Origin: Priapulus caudatus
Lineage: Eukaryota > Priapulida > Priapulimorpha > Priapulimorphida > Priapulidae
Reading direction: 5' to 3'
NCBI RefSeq assembly: GCF_000485595.1
Contig: NW_014577538.1
Coordinates: 88,768-128,938, forward strand
DNA length: 40,171 nucleotides
The stretch's first letter is position 1; each line of letters opens with the position of its first letter. Positions 12,018 through 22,741 of this stretch are shown piece after piece. A program made the position numbers and the translations under genes. A model generated the notes under the pieces. That model saw nothing but the letters and a program-made list of their open reading frames with translations, was not told where the DNA came from and ran no database searches.

Positions 12018-14179
12018 TATGCAAAAGAAATAACTGGCAGACAGTAGCATACGTTTGAAATTGAATGATAGCAATGCATGCAAGTACTAGTAAACGTGCA
12101 TGTAGCTAATACCTACATCACTGGAGGTAATCCGACATAAAACGAATGCTCAAAGGCACACACACACGTACGTTCTGCAGCATTTACTTTTGTTCGAGAA
12201 AGCACACCACACCTTCTTTTCACTCTTCAGCAACACCTGTTGAAATTCATAACACGAAAAACTTGATGTACTTCATGCACCACTATGTGCTAGCACACAA
12301 AGAAGACGGATGCTTGTCTAGCAGACTTAATCGACAGCGCCAGCGGCAACCGTACGCGGGCTATAGTTCCTAGAGCTAGGGTGCGTAGGAAACTTACCGT
12401 ACAGTTACAGTTTTCTTTCGCCACAGTATGACCAAGCACAGTATATCATCAGCTCTGAGACCAAAAGAAACATCAACAAGACACGATGTCGTTGCTCTAT
12501 CGAAACACCATGTTTTGGGGGACATGGAAGTTTTCTTTCCTAGTGGATGAAGTGAAAATGCACTAGGGTCCGCTATAATTTATCCGGCCAGTCATGTAAT
12601 CCGAAACACACTCGGCATTCTGTTTGGCCTCAGTCATGGATGAATAAGTGGACGAGCATGTTTTCCTCTGAACCGGTCACGCGTAACTAGAACATGCGTA
12701 ATAACCAGGATTTTGCTGCAGCTGGCCTCTTGCCAGACCTTCAGCTCGCTGCTGGTGCAAGCTCGCTGCTGCTGCTGCAGGACCTCATCCAAATATTACT
12801 AGACAGTGTGCAACTTGCAAGCACGTGATATCTGTCGACTGCACATGCTAGCTACCAGCAGACTGGGAATAAATAGCGGGGGTGGCCGGATAGATAGATA
12901 TAAATAACTATATATAAGACAAAGGGGAAGACAGGAAAATAGAGACAAACACAAAAACTAGTTATTTCTTGAGTGACTAGTCACTAGGGATAACTCAGGA
13001 GAACCCCATTAAAAAACCTCCGCGATTTATTCTACGTTAATGGTGACGGGATGCCAGAAAAGGATACAGCAAGGTCTGTGCAGCATCCCCGCGGGGCGTG
13101 GTTATCAACGCATCATCTCACTTGTCATCAGCCAGCTAGGTTACCGGCTCTTCGGCATGGAAGCAGAGAGCACCAAACACCCTGTGCTTCCACCCAGGTT
13201 GACAGCCATGGCTTCACACACCAGGCTAACGAATAGTTCTCTCGTTCCTTTTTGGCTGCATTCATAATTACATTGGGGGATCGGCGCTAGCCTGACAGCC
13301 AATTGCTACGAAACACGTGTGACTATGCAGCTGACTCTAGACAGCGACAGGATAACCTTGGTGATCCAGTTCTGACCAGTTTACGACGACCCTGTTTTCG
13401 GTTGCAAAACAAGAGTAAAAAAAAACCACGCAAACCTCGATAGTCAAACTGTGACACTGGGTTACATCTCCTCATGTTGCCAGAGCTCACATCTGTGAAC
13501 TCATTCCACTATGAATCATCTGAACACATGCAGAGACCTGATTTACTCCCTGATATACTCCCTGAAATACTCCCTGATTTACTGTCGGACTCCCTGATTT
13601 GACATATGCAGGAGTCCGTGTGACTCCATGAAAATTCTGCCATACTAACTAGTTCGTTCCAGAGAATGGTCTCGCGGAATTACCGTATTTTTCAGCTAAT
13701 GTCCAAAGAAAAGTTGGCAGACATGCACCCGCATGAATCTTAAAAATAAGCACATGCGTTATTGTTAATATCTTTAATTTTGAACCTCAGACTGCGGACT
13801 CCCTCTTTTTGAGGATAGGGAGTCTGTTGGACTCCCGTGTTCAAAAGTTAATTTCTACCCCTGCATTTGTTTCAACCGACTACAGCACTTGAGGCAAAAC
13901 TCAGTGATCAACCCTCTCAGTATTGAGACACCTTCACAATTAAGCTAATACAAAGGGAGATGTTTAATAATTCATTGCACTGAGAGGCAAATTAAGATGT
14001 GTATAGGCAAGTGCAGTACATCTAGCACAATAGCCTGAGCAATACTTTGCAGCGTAATAAAGGCTATATACTAGTACTGGAGCTATAATCACGATAGATC
14101 ACACCAGAACAGGCGCACTCGGGCCGCTTTAATGGCATAGTGATAGCTAATCAATACCACTATATATACTACCAAGAGC
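12018..14179. other. Intergenic with small repeats; no gene recognised
   Basis: Contents: a half copy of a hairpin element (12340-12378), CTGCTG-rich sequence near 12762-12780, and a short imperfect array of CTCCCTGAT-like units at about 13545-13603. A weak inverted pair of GGACTCCC / GGGAGTC motifs lies near 13797-13835. Open frames up to 75 codons show no family features. Confidence 0.4.
12340..12378 (-). repeat. Half copy of the CTCTAG hairpin element
   Basis: The sequence CCAGCGGCAACCGTACGCGG followed by CTATAGTTCCTAGAGCTAG matches one arm and the loop of the hairpin at 14764-14828. The other arm is missing here. Confidence 0.6.
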
Positions 14180-14752
14180 CCATTAACCCCAGAGCGTACA
14201 ACGCTAAAATAGGAAAACCATGGTGTCATTTCAGCAAAATTAATAAAGTTTACCTACCTTATTTTGATACTTCTCTATCGGAATATTATGCAGGAGTCAT
14301 AGCTAGCCAATATAAGATCAACCGCTTGTCTCTACGATGTTCCTATGCCGAGATATAAACTTAAAGCGATAAAAATCGAGTACTTCTAGGTAATCCTAGC
14401 GCCATATCACCTAGTAACACGCCTCTCCCGCGTTTAGTGACTGCATAGCTATATACAACACATGTTCAAAACATATGTGTTGTATATAGCTATGCAGTCA
14501 CTAAACGCGGGAGAGGCGTGTTACTAGGTGATATGGCGCTAGGATTACCTAGAAGTATTCGATTTTTATTGCTTTATATCTCGGCATAGGAACATCGTAG
14601 AGACAAGCGGTTGATCTTATATTGGCTAGCTATGACTCCTGCATAATATTCCGGTAGAGAAGTATCAAAATAAGGTAGGTAAACTTTATTAATTTTGCTG
14701 AAACGACACCATGGTTTTTCTATTTCAGCGTTGTACGCTCTGGGGTTAATGG
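14180..14752. mobile_element. 573-bp fold-back (near-perfect inverted repeat) element
   Basis: The left arm 14180-14462 and right arm about 14472-14752 are reverse complements with only scattered differences (for example TCTATCGG versus TACCGGAAT). They meet at a loop under 10 bp near 14466. The outer ends are CCATTAACCCCAGAGCG and its complement. Each arm carries the same open frame reading outside to inside (14140-14358 plus, 14756-14574 minus), with NKVYLPYFDTSL and ASQYKINRLSLRCSYAEI in both. No clear target duplication was seen. It could be a fold-back transposon or the result of inverted duplication. The peptide is not recognised. Confidence 0.85.
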
Positions 14753-14763
14753 ACACGTGACAT

Positions 14764-14828
14764 TAGCTCTAGTAACTATAGCCCGCGTACGGTTGCCGCT
14801 GGTACGCGGGCTATAGTTACTAGAGCTA
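14764..14828. mobile_element. CTCTAG hairpin MITE with direct-repeat flanks
   Basis: The arms 14764-14790 and 14802-14828 (TAGCTCTAGTAACTATAGCC and continuing) are perfect complements around an 11-bp loop. The string ACGTGACATTAG occurs on both sides (14755-14766 and 14829-14840), partly overlapping the arm end, as expected for a target-site duplication of roughly 8-12 bp. Related copies lie at 12340-12378 (half) and 16231-16335. Confidence 0.75.
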
Positions 14829-14830
14829 AC

Positions 14831-14907
14831 GTGACATTAGATACAATAATGTAACCCAACAAGAGTAGGTTTGGGTTACATTATTGTATAGATCTATCTA
14901 ATGTGAC
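14831..14907. repeat. Third adjacent hairpin
   Basis: The arm TACAATAATGTAACCCA and its complement TGGGTTACATTATTGTA flank a loop ending in AGAGTAGGTT, and the outer parts GACATTAG / CTAATGTG also pair. The right arm has a small insertion (TAGATC). The hairpin just upstream appears to have inserted into its left edge. Confidence 0.7.
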
Positions 14908-16230
14908 ATGAGATCCGAGTGTATCATCTTTTAAAATGGCTTGCGAGTCTCACATCTTTTGTAAGATTGTACACATTGGCATGTGTACGAGTAGTTCTGT
15001 GTGTTATAGAGGAGTATTTGAGTTGCGGGAAGCAATTAAACATGTGGTGGCTAATACTACGCATAGCACAGCACTGTCACTGGTTCCCAAGGTAACCTGC
15101 TAAACGTAAACTAGATTGTCATTTACAGAACTGCATATAATAACAATAACACAGAACAGAGTAAACAGAGTTACAGTGTATATCTTGTCTACGAGAGATT
15201 CGATGTTATCATGATTAGGTGTCGGTAATCACTTGGAATACAAATTCCACTCCAGTCCCAATGTCACTGGCAAAGACATTGACAACAAACAGAAACTAGA
15301 CAGAGTGCACTCACGGAGAGTGCATACCTCCGCCTGCGACATACGCCGTACGCCATACGACTCACGAACAAACGAATAACGGACGATATACGCCAGCGTA
15401 CTGACATATACACGCTGGCTTGATGGCTTGCTGCTGCTCGCTCGCTCGTAGCAGCCGCTCGTTGCTGCTGCTCGCTCACATGTACACGCTCGCTGGCTCG
15501 CTGCGCTGGCTGGCTGGCTCGCTGACTCGACGCGCTAATATCGATCGCGCGAACACACGAACGCACGAGAGCGATCACATAACCTCCTCCAACTCCGTTG
15601 GGCGGAAGTAACAACAAGTTACACAGTAGCCTAACTGAGTAGAACTTTCGTAGACTTTCCTATTAAGTAAGACTTTTGTAGACGTAGTCGTAGGGTAACT
15701 TAGTGCAACAAGGTAGGCCCTATTAACACACAAAAATACAGAAAGCAGTAAAATCTATATTTACCTACCTACTCTCGTGCTTTTAATCAGATTACACCTC
15801 CAACTTTGGCATTACAACATTGTCAGTTGTTCCGTGGCCCGTGGGTCCGTGGTATGTTTTTCAGTAATAGAATATCAGGAATATGCGAAAGTCGAAATAC
15901 AGGTTAGCTTCCAAGTGCCACCTATCGGTAAGTAAAATCGCCAGTTTTTTGCTATAGGTGGCGCTGGATGATTGCCTTGGTTCCTTGGTTAGGCCTTGGT
16001 CGTGGTCGTGCTCTGGTATGTTGCAAGTAGATGGAAGTTTTTAATAACATTAAATTTACATTAAAACATGGTTACTGGCGGTCAACAATATTAGTTTAGG
16101 TTAATTCGTAAATTTGTGATATTAGTTATTACATCTTTGTGAACTCGAGCTCTCGTCGACGTCTGTAGACTGTAGTCTGTGGCCGGTAAACATTGTCATT
16201 GACATTGATTCAAAACATCACATTTAACAG
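14908..16230. other. Intergenic, no gene recognised
   Basis: Most of this is unremarkable. At about 15419-15535 there is a CTCG/GCTG-rich low-complexity stretch, which accounts for the Ser/Ala/Arg-rich 117-codon frame on the minus strand. GGTGGCGC-type motifs near 15957-15965 are single. No exon could be supported. Confidence 0.4.
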
Positions 16231-16335
16231 ATGATCATGATCTAGCTCTAGTACTATAGCCCGCGTACAGTTGCCGCAGGCCTGTGGCAACTGTACGCTG
16301 GCTATAGTACTACTACTAGAGCTAATCATGATCAT
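16231..16335. mobile_element. CTCTAG hairpin MITE, second full copy
   Basis: The palindrome is centred at 16280/16281, with arms holding TAGCTCTAGTACTATAGCCC and GTACAGTTGCCGCAGG. The right arm has a 3-bp expansion (TACTACTAC). ATCATGAT stands directly at 16234-16241 and 16325-16332, a candidate 8-9 bp target duplication. Its sequence is close to the copy at 14764-14828. Confidence 0.7.
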
Positions 16336-16396
16336 GCAACACTGACAACCACAGCCACAGGCACGGGCACAGGCACTTGGTGCGTTTCAATAAAAT

Positions 16397-16406
16397 NNNN
16401 NNNNNN
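16397..16406. other. Assembly gap (10 N)
   Basis: Ten N separate a segment that is the reverse complement of 20262-20341 (left) from a segment related to 31850-31905 and 11216 onward (right). The join is therefore inferred by assembly, not sequenced. Confidence 0.98.
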
Positions 16407-16462
16407 ATGGACAAGTACGGCAAACGGATAGCCCTTATTTCGACACTGATGTATACGGACCT

Positions 16463-17892
16463 TGCTGCGAAGAAATGTTCGTTGGGATCGTTATGAAGTT
16501 GCAACGAGATGGCAGCGTACCGTTTGAGTGTTCTTAGATGTAAGATGAAGCTCCCATCGTACGTAGTTCATGCACAATATTGCAAGACAGAAATAGGTAA
16601 GAATTCATCATCTACGCTACGCAAGACCTACAGGTGAAATAGAGCAGCGCACCTGTAACTAATTAATGCAGGCAAAAACTACACACCGTACTATCACACA
16701 CATGGCATGGCAGTGGCCACTTGGCAGGGCATAAGTTATCAATGTACACACTGACAGTAACAAGAATGCCAATAGAAATTATAGACGATATTAAGGAGCA
16801 TAAACCTTCTTTCGACCACCACATTAGCTTGAATATTTTACTGTGGACATTGTAGCCTCATCATCCAGGCATGTAACATTCTAGACTAGCAAACGCGCGC
16901 AGTCAAATTACTTTCCTAAGAGTAAACAAGTCACATGTTAACCCCTCCTACTAGAGGGTCAAAGGTTATCCAACATTACTATCACATGTCGCAGAAAGTA
17001 CATTTCATGGTCTTTCAATAAGCCATAACAAGACCGAGAGGCTGGGCTCGGGTCGTAGATTTGCGTAAAATCGGCGTGTAACCTTGGCGTTACAGATATA
17101 CGATTAATCAGCGAGCGTGACGTACCACATTTTGTCCAGATATGCAGACACGCACACACATATCATTGGACAGCACTATGAGATGGAGGTGGGAGGGTGG
17201 GGGAAGGGGGGGGGGGTGGTGGGGAGGGGGTAGGGGGGGGGCTCTTAATAGCAAAGACAGTTCACGTCCTTTGTTAAGTCACAATCAATGTTAACCCTCC
17301 TCTTGAGGGTAAAGGTTATCGACACTTATACCTTTGGCGCATGCCCCCCCCCCGTCAGCAGAAAGGGACTTTCATGGTCTTGTTCATATAAGGCCATAAA
17401 ATGCTAGTCACCTTCTGAAACAACAAAAGTTTTTCAATCGCTCCGTCAGACGCATGTCTCAAGAAAATGTCTAAAATCTGCCTGTGCCCATTGACTTGAT
17501 GGTGACTCAATTTCGGCACAGTGATGGCTTTTCCTACCATGAATGCTGATAGAAACACCGACTTCACCGAGCCTAGGTCGCAGCGTTTAGATTTGGCCGC
17601 ATTCTGCATTTCCTCCCTATAACCATAAGTTAAGGAGTGATATGTTCCCCTTCTTTACACATCTTGACTTTGACGTAACTTGACACCCAGCGTTCGAGCT
17701 CCAAATCGTTTTGAGATCCCGCCCCAACGCCCGCAATATGCGTGACCGTATACGTCGAGCGGTTAAGATTTGTGCCCACTGTTGACGACGACGGACGACC
17801 GGAGACCGGACGAACCGGACGCGACGGACCGGACGGACGATCAAGCCGATTCTAAAGCTGGCATCTGACTATGTCAGATGAGCTAAAAATGC
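16463..17892 (+). repeat. Degraded direct copy of the 11.2-12.0 kb repeat, with insertions
   Basis: From GTTCGTTGGGATCGTTATGA through the terminal GTCAGATGAGCTAAAAA this follows 11224-12017, but with frequent one-base indels and an extra stretch at about 17030-17285. The extra stretch includes a G-run region (17192-17251). The end is a GACGGACGACCGGAGACCGG-like tract and the CATCTGAC/GTCAGATG hairpin. Confidence 0.7.
17192..17251 (+). other. G-rich tract, possible quadruplex
   Basis: There are more than eight runs of three or more G within 60 bases. It may form a G-quadruplex. It lies in a stretch of poor base quality by comparison of copies, so exact run lengths are doubtful. Confidence 0.5.
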
Positions 17893-18360
17893 TAGGTCAT
17901 GCGTGAAGACAAAAAAGTTTTTCAATGCGCTCCGTCAGACGCATGTCCTCAGAAAATGTGTAAAATCTGCCTGTGCCCGATTGACGTGACACTGTGGACC
18001 TCCTATTTCAACACAGTGATGGCTTTTCCTACTATGATGCTATGACACGCCTATCAAGTGAGCCTAGATGAGCCGTTTTAGTTTGTGCCGCAATTCTGTT
18101 GCATCTTCCTCCTATGACCGTAAGTTAAGGAGGGAATGTTCCCCTTCGTTTACCCTTGACTCTTTGATCATATTGACACCCCGCGACATCCCAAACTCGC
18201 TTTGACATCCCCCCCCGAACGGGTCCGAATCATCGTACGACGTAGAGCGAGCGTAAGTTAATTGTGGCCAACGATTGACTAGCACGGAACGCAACGAGAC
18301 GGACGCACGGGCTCATGCGTTCTACCAAGCTGGCATCTGCTATTGTCAGATGAGGCTAAA
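17893..18360 (+). repeat. Second tandem copy of the GAGCTAAAA-ending repeat
   Basis: It starts again at AAAAAAGTTTTTCAATGCGC (also seen near 11787 and 17420) and ends at TTGTCAGATGAGGCTAAAA. It follows directly on the previous copy and abuts the inverted TTC9 segment. Confidence 0.65.
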
Positions 18361-20065
18361 AAAAAGGAACTAAACATTCGAAAACTGATGAAGCAAGTTA
18401 GCGCATTATACGGCTATTTAAGCTACAATTTGACCATGTAGATCTATAAATAAGCGCTTTAGAACTTACTGGCTAAATTATTGTAGCAATCCACGAATAC
18501 GGACGAAATTCTTCCATTTTCTGCTCTCTGATAGCCCATCATTGTTGGTTTTAACTTTATTCTGGAGACATGCTGGTAGATTGGATTCTTAATTGTTAAT
18601 GCTTCAAGTGAAGCAGGGCTCGATGGTATTTCGCTGCAGCACTATGAAAGGCATGAACACTATATAAATAAAACTAGATAAACATAGACAAATTATAATA
18701 CTAGAAATCCAACCCTAGAATCGACCATGGTTCTTGTTACACCAGGACCGATGTAAAACCATGAATGATATGTATGCACAGTGTACTATATTTATGATAC
18801 AAGCTTCATAATATGGGGGACACCATACATGTTTTAATATGTTTAACAAAGAGAATTCATGTTGATAGATAAAGTCAAAGATTGAAGGGAGCAAGAATGT
18901 GAAGGTTTCGACTGTGGCGTTTCACAAAAGACAATTTTAAATTTAGATACTGTGTTAGCTTGTTTTGAATACGGCAGCATTTTTGCTAGTGTTGTATAAT
19001 TACGACTAAAATACATAAACAGTGACAGCGAAAATAACGCATAACACATGAGGATGTATTGACAGAATATACAGATGCAGGGTAAATGTGGGGCAAAAAA
19101 GTTGAATGTAGCAAAGTTTAAATTGTATGATATAATCATCTGCTTATCAGCTATCATCAGAAACATCGGGACATTCCAGAAGAAACTCTCAAATCTATCA
19201 CACGTATACTGGTAATTTTAGTGAGGAAAATCAGAGCTAAACGAGTAGCTAACTCACTCTGTATTTTTTTCCTTGTACAATGATGTTTTCCAGCCGTTTG
19301 TATTCTTCGTGCTTGGTGAATTTTTTCATCTACGTCATTAGACTTGGAACAACGAGCAGTGCCTTCACAGATGCCAATGTCCTCACTAACGCTGCGTCTA
19401 TCTTTCATTTTCTTTCTCGTCTTCTAAACTCTGTTGGTTTCTACTCGAAGTGACATCACCAGAGATATGCAAAGGATTAGGCTACAGCTCATACCTCTGC
19501 AGAGACGTTTGCTGGCTATCAGCCATCGCAGCTCGCACCGCGTCACAAGTAGTACTTCTTTGGCCAAGGTTTCACTGCTGTAGACCAGTCTTTGTGTAGT
19601 CTGCAAACAATTAAACAAGCTAAAGAGTCAGCAAAGATGAACAAATTACAACTTATTTTGCTCAATTCCTAAATAAATTTCGGCATACTACGTTCCATCG
19701 CCATTTTTTCGCGGGGCAAAAACGGAAAAATGTTGTGGCGGGCTGCGACACTGTGTTTGTCGGGCGCACCACCATTGTTTTATATAAGTCATATAGATGT
19801 AAAATGAAAATGCAAATTTTATTTGTGAAAAAAAAGCTTTTGCCATTTGTGGCCTTTTATTGTCACAGGTGAAGTCAAAGTAGCATGCATCACAAGAGAG
19901 CGACAAATTTAGTAATTTACTTGATGTAATTTTAAATATGGTGAAAAATTTATGACCGGACTTTCTGGACTCCGGGACCAGCATGTTGGCACGCGGGACA
20001 ATGCTGTTGAGACCGGGACACTGTGGACGTATGGTATGCACACTACAACATAAATATAGTTTTTA
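18340..20065 (-). repeat. Left arm of a large inverted duplication (partner 24072-25822)
   Basis: The reverse complement follows 24072-25822 along its whole length. It includes the hairpin-ended repeat fragment, TTC9 exon 2, the intron, exon 1, the exon 1 acceptor, and the GTCCCGG-rich upstream element. Matching is interrupted by many small indels. The spacer to the other arm is about 4 kb. Confidence 0.85.
18472..19526 (-). pseudogene. TTC9: Degraded inverted copy of TTC9-like exons 1-2
   Basis: The exon 1 copy is 19526-19258 (ATG GCT GAT retained) and the exon 2 copy is about 18642-18472. Compared with the clean exons at 24609-24876 and 25488-25658, the reading frame is broken repeatedly by single-base insertions and deletions. 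The exon 2 acceptor region is altered (TCATAGTGCTGCAG). The exon 1 donor GTGAGT is intact. The frame cannot encode the TPR protein as written. Because the differences are mostly indels in a stretch next to an N gap, the damage may be sequencing error or a haplotype misplacement rather than a true pseudogene. Confidence 0.75.
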
Positions 20066-20261
20066 TTTTTATGCAAGTGTGCATAGCGTGCAGCGGCACG
20101 CAGCGTGCAAGTGGAAGTGGGCAAGTGGGCGTAGGTGTTTGCTGGTCATTGAGACATTTGGCAGCCGCCTTGTCGCAAAATGATATAACAGTCAGTGGTG
20201 AAGAGAGTAGAGAAACTAAGAACTTTTTTGATAGTAATTAGATTTGTATTTATTTAGGGCG

Positions 20262-20341
20262 ATTATATTGTTATTGAAACGCTCCAAGTGCCTGTGCCCG
20301 TGCCTGTGGCTGTGGTTGTCAGTGTTGCATGATCATGATTA
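20262..20341 (-). repeat. Inverted copy of 16322-16396
   Basis: The CTGTGCCCGTGCCTGTGGCT stretch with flanking GATCATGATT is the reverse complement of the bases left of the 10-N gap. This ties the two sides of the noisy block together. Confidence 0.8.
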
Positions 20342-20349
20342 GTGAAAGA

Positions 20350-20406
<57 letters not shown>

Positions 20407-20530
20407 TGTGTGTGATCGAGCGAGAGAGAGAGGGAGAGAGAGAGCGCGAAGGGAAGAGAGAGCAAGAGCGAGAGAGCGAAAGAGAAAGAATGAGAGAGAC
20501 AACGAGGGAGAGCGAACGCGGCGATGGGAG
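20342..20530. repeat. GA-rich microsatellite
   Basis: The tract is GAGA/GAAA with a GTGTGTGTGATCGAGC interruption. It yields long spurious Glu/Arg and Leu/Ser frames on the two strands. The same tract with the same interruption recurs at about 32560-32790, as part of a larger direct duplication. Confidence 0.95.
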
Positions 20531-21290
20531 GGTGCTCTTGATTCGTTTGCCAGTTAGTTTAGCATCAGAACACCTGTCGTCAGGTGAGCGCTGTCGCTCT
20601 GCGGCACTTGTTCTATATTGATATACAAAACTTTGTTTATTAGATTTTATGTTAGGAGATTTTTTCACAGAAATAGGATATGAATGACATTAAAGGTAAA
20701 AGACTGTAGCTTGTCACAGAAATAGTGTGCGAACTTGCCTTGTTTTGTAATCACAAAATTTGAAAAATAGTGTTCAGGTTGTAGAAGTATTCAATTCTGG
20801 GTATAATCGTTTAAGTGCCTCACCTCGCTGTATTACGTATATATATGTGCGCCTGTGCATGCATGTCCAAACGCATGTTACACATTTGCTCCCACGATAT
20901 GTGCCAGTCAGTGTCTTATACGGTTTTTTTGTAGCTGCCTTGCTCAATATCTCTCCAATAAAGTATGACCGGGTGTTGGAGTGCAGCACAAAGGCCCTCG
21001 AGATGTCGGTCGACAATGTCAAGGCGATGTTTCGACGTGGTCTGGCACTTTACCACCTTCACGACCATGAGGCAGCAATGTACAGTTTACAGAAGGCTCA
21101 ACGTCTCTCCTCCCCACCAGGTATACATCAGGAGACACTTGTAGAAAGTCACGTGTGTAGAATATCGCTGTGTTACAACGTACTTGTGGATCCAGTGTCT
21201 GTGCGTGGTATTATTGATGGCTATTAGGTGGTATAGTGCAGATTTCAAGGAGCTAAACTGGCTGTGCTGGTATAAAGGAGGATGCATGGG
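20477..21290 (+). repeat. First copy of a direct duplication (second copy 32760-33650)
   Basis: From the end of the GA tract through TTC9 exon 3 and about 170 bp of intron, the two segments align in the same orientation. The copy at 32.8-33.6 kb is longer because of scattered one-base insertions. Confidence 0.85.
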
Positions 21291-22741
21291 GAACTGTTCT
21301 TGCTTACAACCATGACTGATGTGATCGAGTGAAACCATGACGAAAAATAGTAATATTCAGTTTGGTCTTCTAAGTAATATTCAGTTTGGATACATTTAGG
21401 GTTGTAGCTGAAATTTGGTCAAAATTTTAATACCCATTTTATTTGATAGATGGCGCCTCTGGGTAGCTATGCATGTATAGGTGGTGTACAACAGTAGAAG
21501 GCGTCCATAGGCAGCAGGCCTGAATAAGCATCGAACAGAAATTTATTAAAAATACTCACACTGTTACTTCGCATACACAACATACACTTTAGAATGCACG
21601 TGTGTAAAGGAAATCAACGTGCACTGACAGTGCGTTACGCCAGAAATGCTGGCAGGTTTCGGCTTCGGTTTCGATCTCGGGCGTAAGTTGGTGTTTCTCG
21701 ATTGGCAGCGAGTCAGTTGTACATGTGCGAGTGCTGGTGAAGCATTGTCCATTGCGTGTATACGGTGTACGCTGTTTACTCTATAAGTTAATATACGTAG
21801 TTAATATATGTAAATGAAATCAACGTAGACTGGGAAGTGCGTTACGCCAGAAATGCTGGCAGGTTTCGGCTTCGGTTTCGATCTCGGGCGTAAGTTGGTG
21901 TTTCTCGATTGGCAGCGAGTCAGTTGTACATGTGCGAGTGCTGGTGAAGCATTGTCCATTGCGTGTATACGGTGTACGCTGTTTACTCTATAAGTTAATA
22001 TACGTAGTTAATATATGTAAATGAAATCAACGTAGACTGGGAAGTGCGTTACGCCAGAAATGCTAACTCATTTAGAGTGCACAGCCAGAGAGGCATATTA
22101 ATGATAAATTTCATAACAATGTTGTATATCCAGAAGCTTTCACTGCATTGAATCATAGAATCGTTCAAACTGTCAGAATATTGTTTATTGTTTGTTTCTC
22201 TGTTACGAATCTATCCTTAGAATCAAGTAAATATATTTGCTGAATTTGTTCTACAAGTTGTTCCTAAGCGTTTTTCCCCCGAGCAACGCCGGGTACCCGG
22301 CTAGTCGACACCTCTTGCGAGCATAGGTCAGTTGTAGATTATGCAGCAACAACGTTACTGCAAGTGTTGGTGACACAAAGAAATGCCATCGGCAGGTCAT
22401 GGGCATGCTCTCTAAGAAAACATGAAATGTTTAGGTATATAAATGAAAAATGATTCGTAGTTTGGGTGACATTTTTGATGACATTCTAGGGCCCAACACT
22501 GTTGTTACTTGCCCCAGGGGACTCGGCAAGTGATAGTTTTCATCAGTGATAATGTAAAAAATATATTAATGCATTGAATTGGGTTTTACCAGCGTTATGT
22601 TGTATCTCTTGTTTGTGTAACTTTACAGATCCAGCAATCAAGAAATACATTTCATTGTGTCAGCGAGCGATGCAGGACTATGACAAGAAGCAGAAATTGA
22701 AGTACAGAGGTATGTTTGATAAACATCCTGAACCCGTGTGA
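20935..22741 (+). CDS. TTC9: TTC9-like TPR protein, 3' exons (exons 3 and 4)
   Basis: TTC9 proteins are small cytosolic proteins with three tetratricopeptide repeats that bind partner proteins. Exon 3 is 20935-21120 (acceptor TTTTTTTGTAG, donor GTATAC), 62 codons in phase 1 to 1. It holds the last TPR region: YDRVLECSTKALEM and AMFRRGLALYHL, with DHEAAMYSLQKAQRL. Exon 4 is 22629-22741 (acceptor CTTTACAG); it reads IKKYISLCQRAMQDYDKKQ and ends at TGA 22739-22741. Exons 1-2 that fit in frame and phase exist only at 24609-25658 (downstream, same strand) and as a broken inverted copy upstream. As assembled, this is the 3' half of a TTC9 gene without its 5' half. The 1.5-kb intron between the exons holds a 207-bp tandem repeat and a Helitron-like end. 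Confidence 0.85.
21609..22063. repeat. 207-bp tandem repeat, two full units plus partial
   Basis: The marker GTGCGTTACGCCAGAAATGC occurs at 21630, 21837 and 22044, an exact spacing of 207 bp. Units 1 and 2 are nearly identical apart from their first bases; the third stops after about 25-35 bp. It lies inside the TTC9 intron between exons 3 and 4. Minus-strand frames through it are not recognisable proteins. Confidence 0.9.
22262..22310 (+). mobile_element. Helitron-like 3' terminus
   Basis: GCCGGGTACCCGGC is a perfect palindrome directly followed by TAG|T, so the end reads ...CCGGCTAG then T. A short G+C-rich hairpin next to a CTRR end inserted before T is the hallmark of Helitron 3' ends. 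The 207-bp tandem array about 200 bp upstream could be the element's internal repeat. No matching 5' end was located with certainty, so element length is unknown. Confidence 0.6.

Noticed and set aside
15264-15617. 117-codon Ser/Ala/Arg-rich minus frame
   Set aside because: It covers CTCG/GCTG simple sequence; no domain and no splice-linked partner.
18843-20041. Minus-strand frames of up to 117 codons as new genes
   Set aside because: The stretch is the inverted copy of the TTC9 exon 1-2 region and its flank; the frames do not coincide with the known exons.
20263-20668. Long Glu/Arg- and Leu/Ser-rich frames
   Set aside because: They are translations of the GA microsatellite; the same happens at 26.3, 28.8 and 32.3-32.8 kb.
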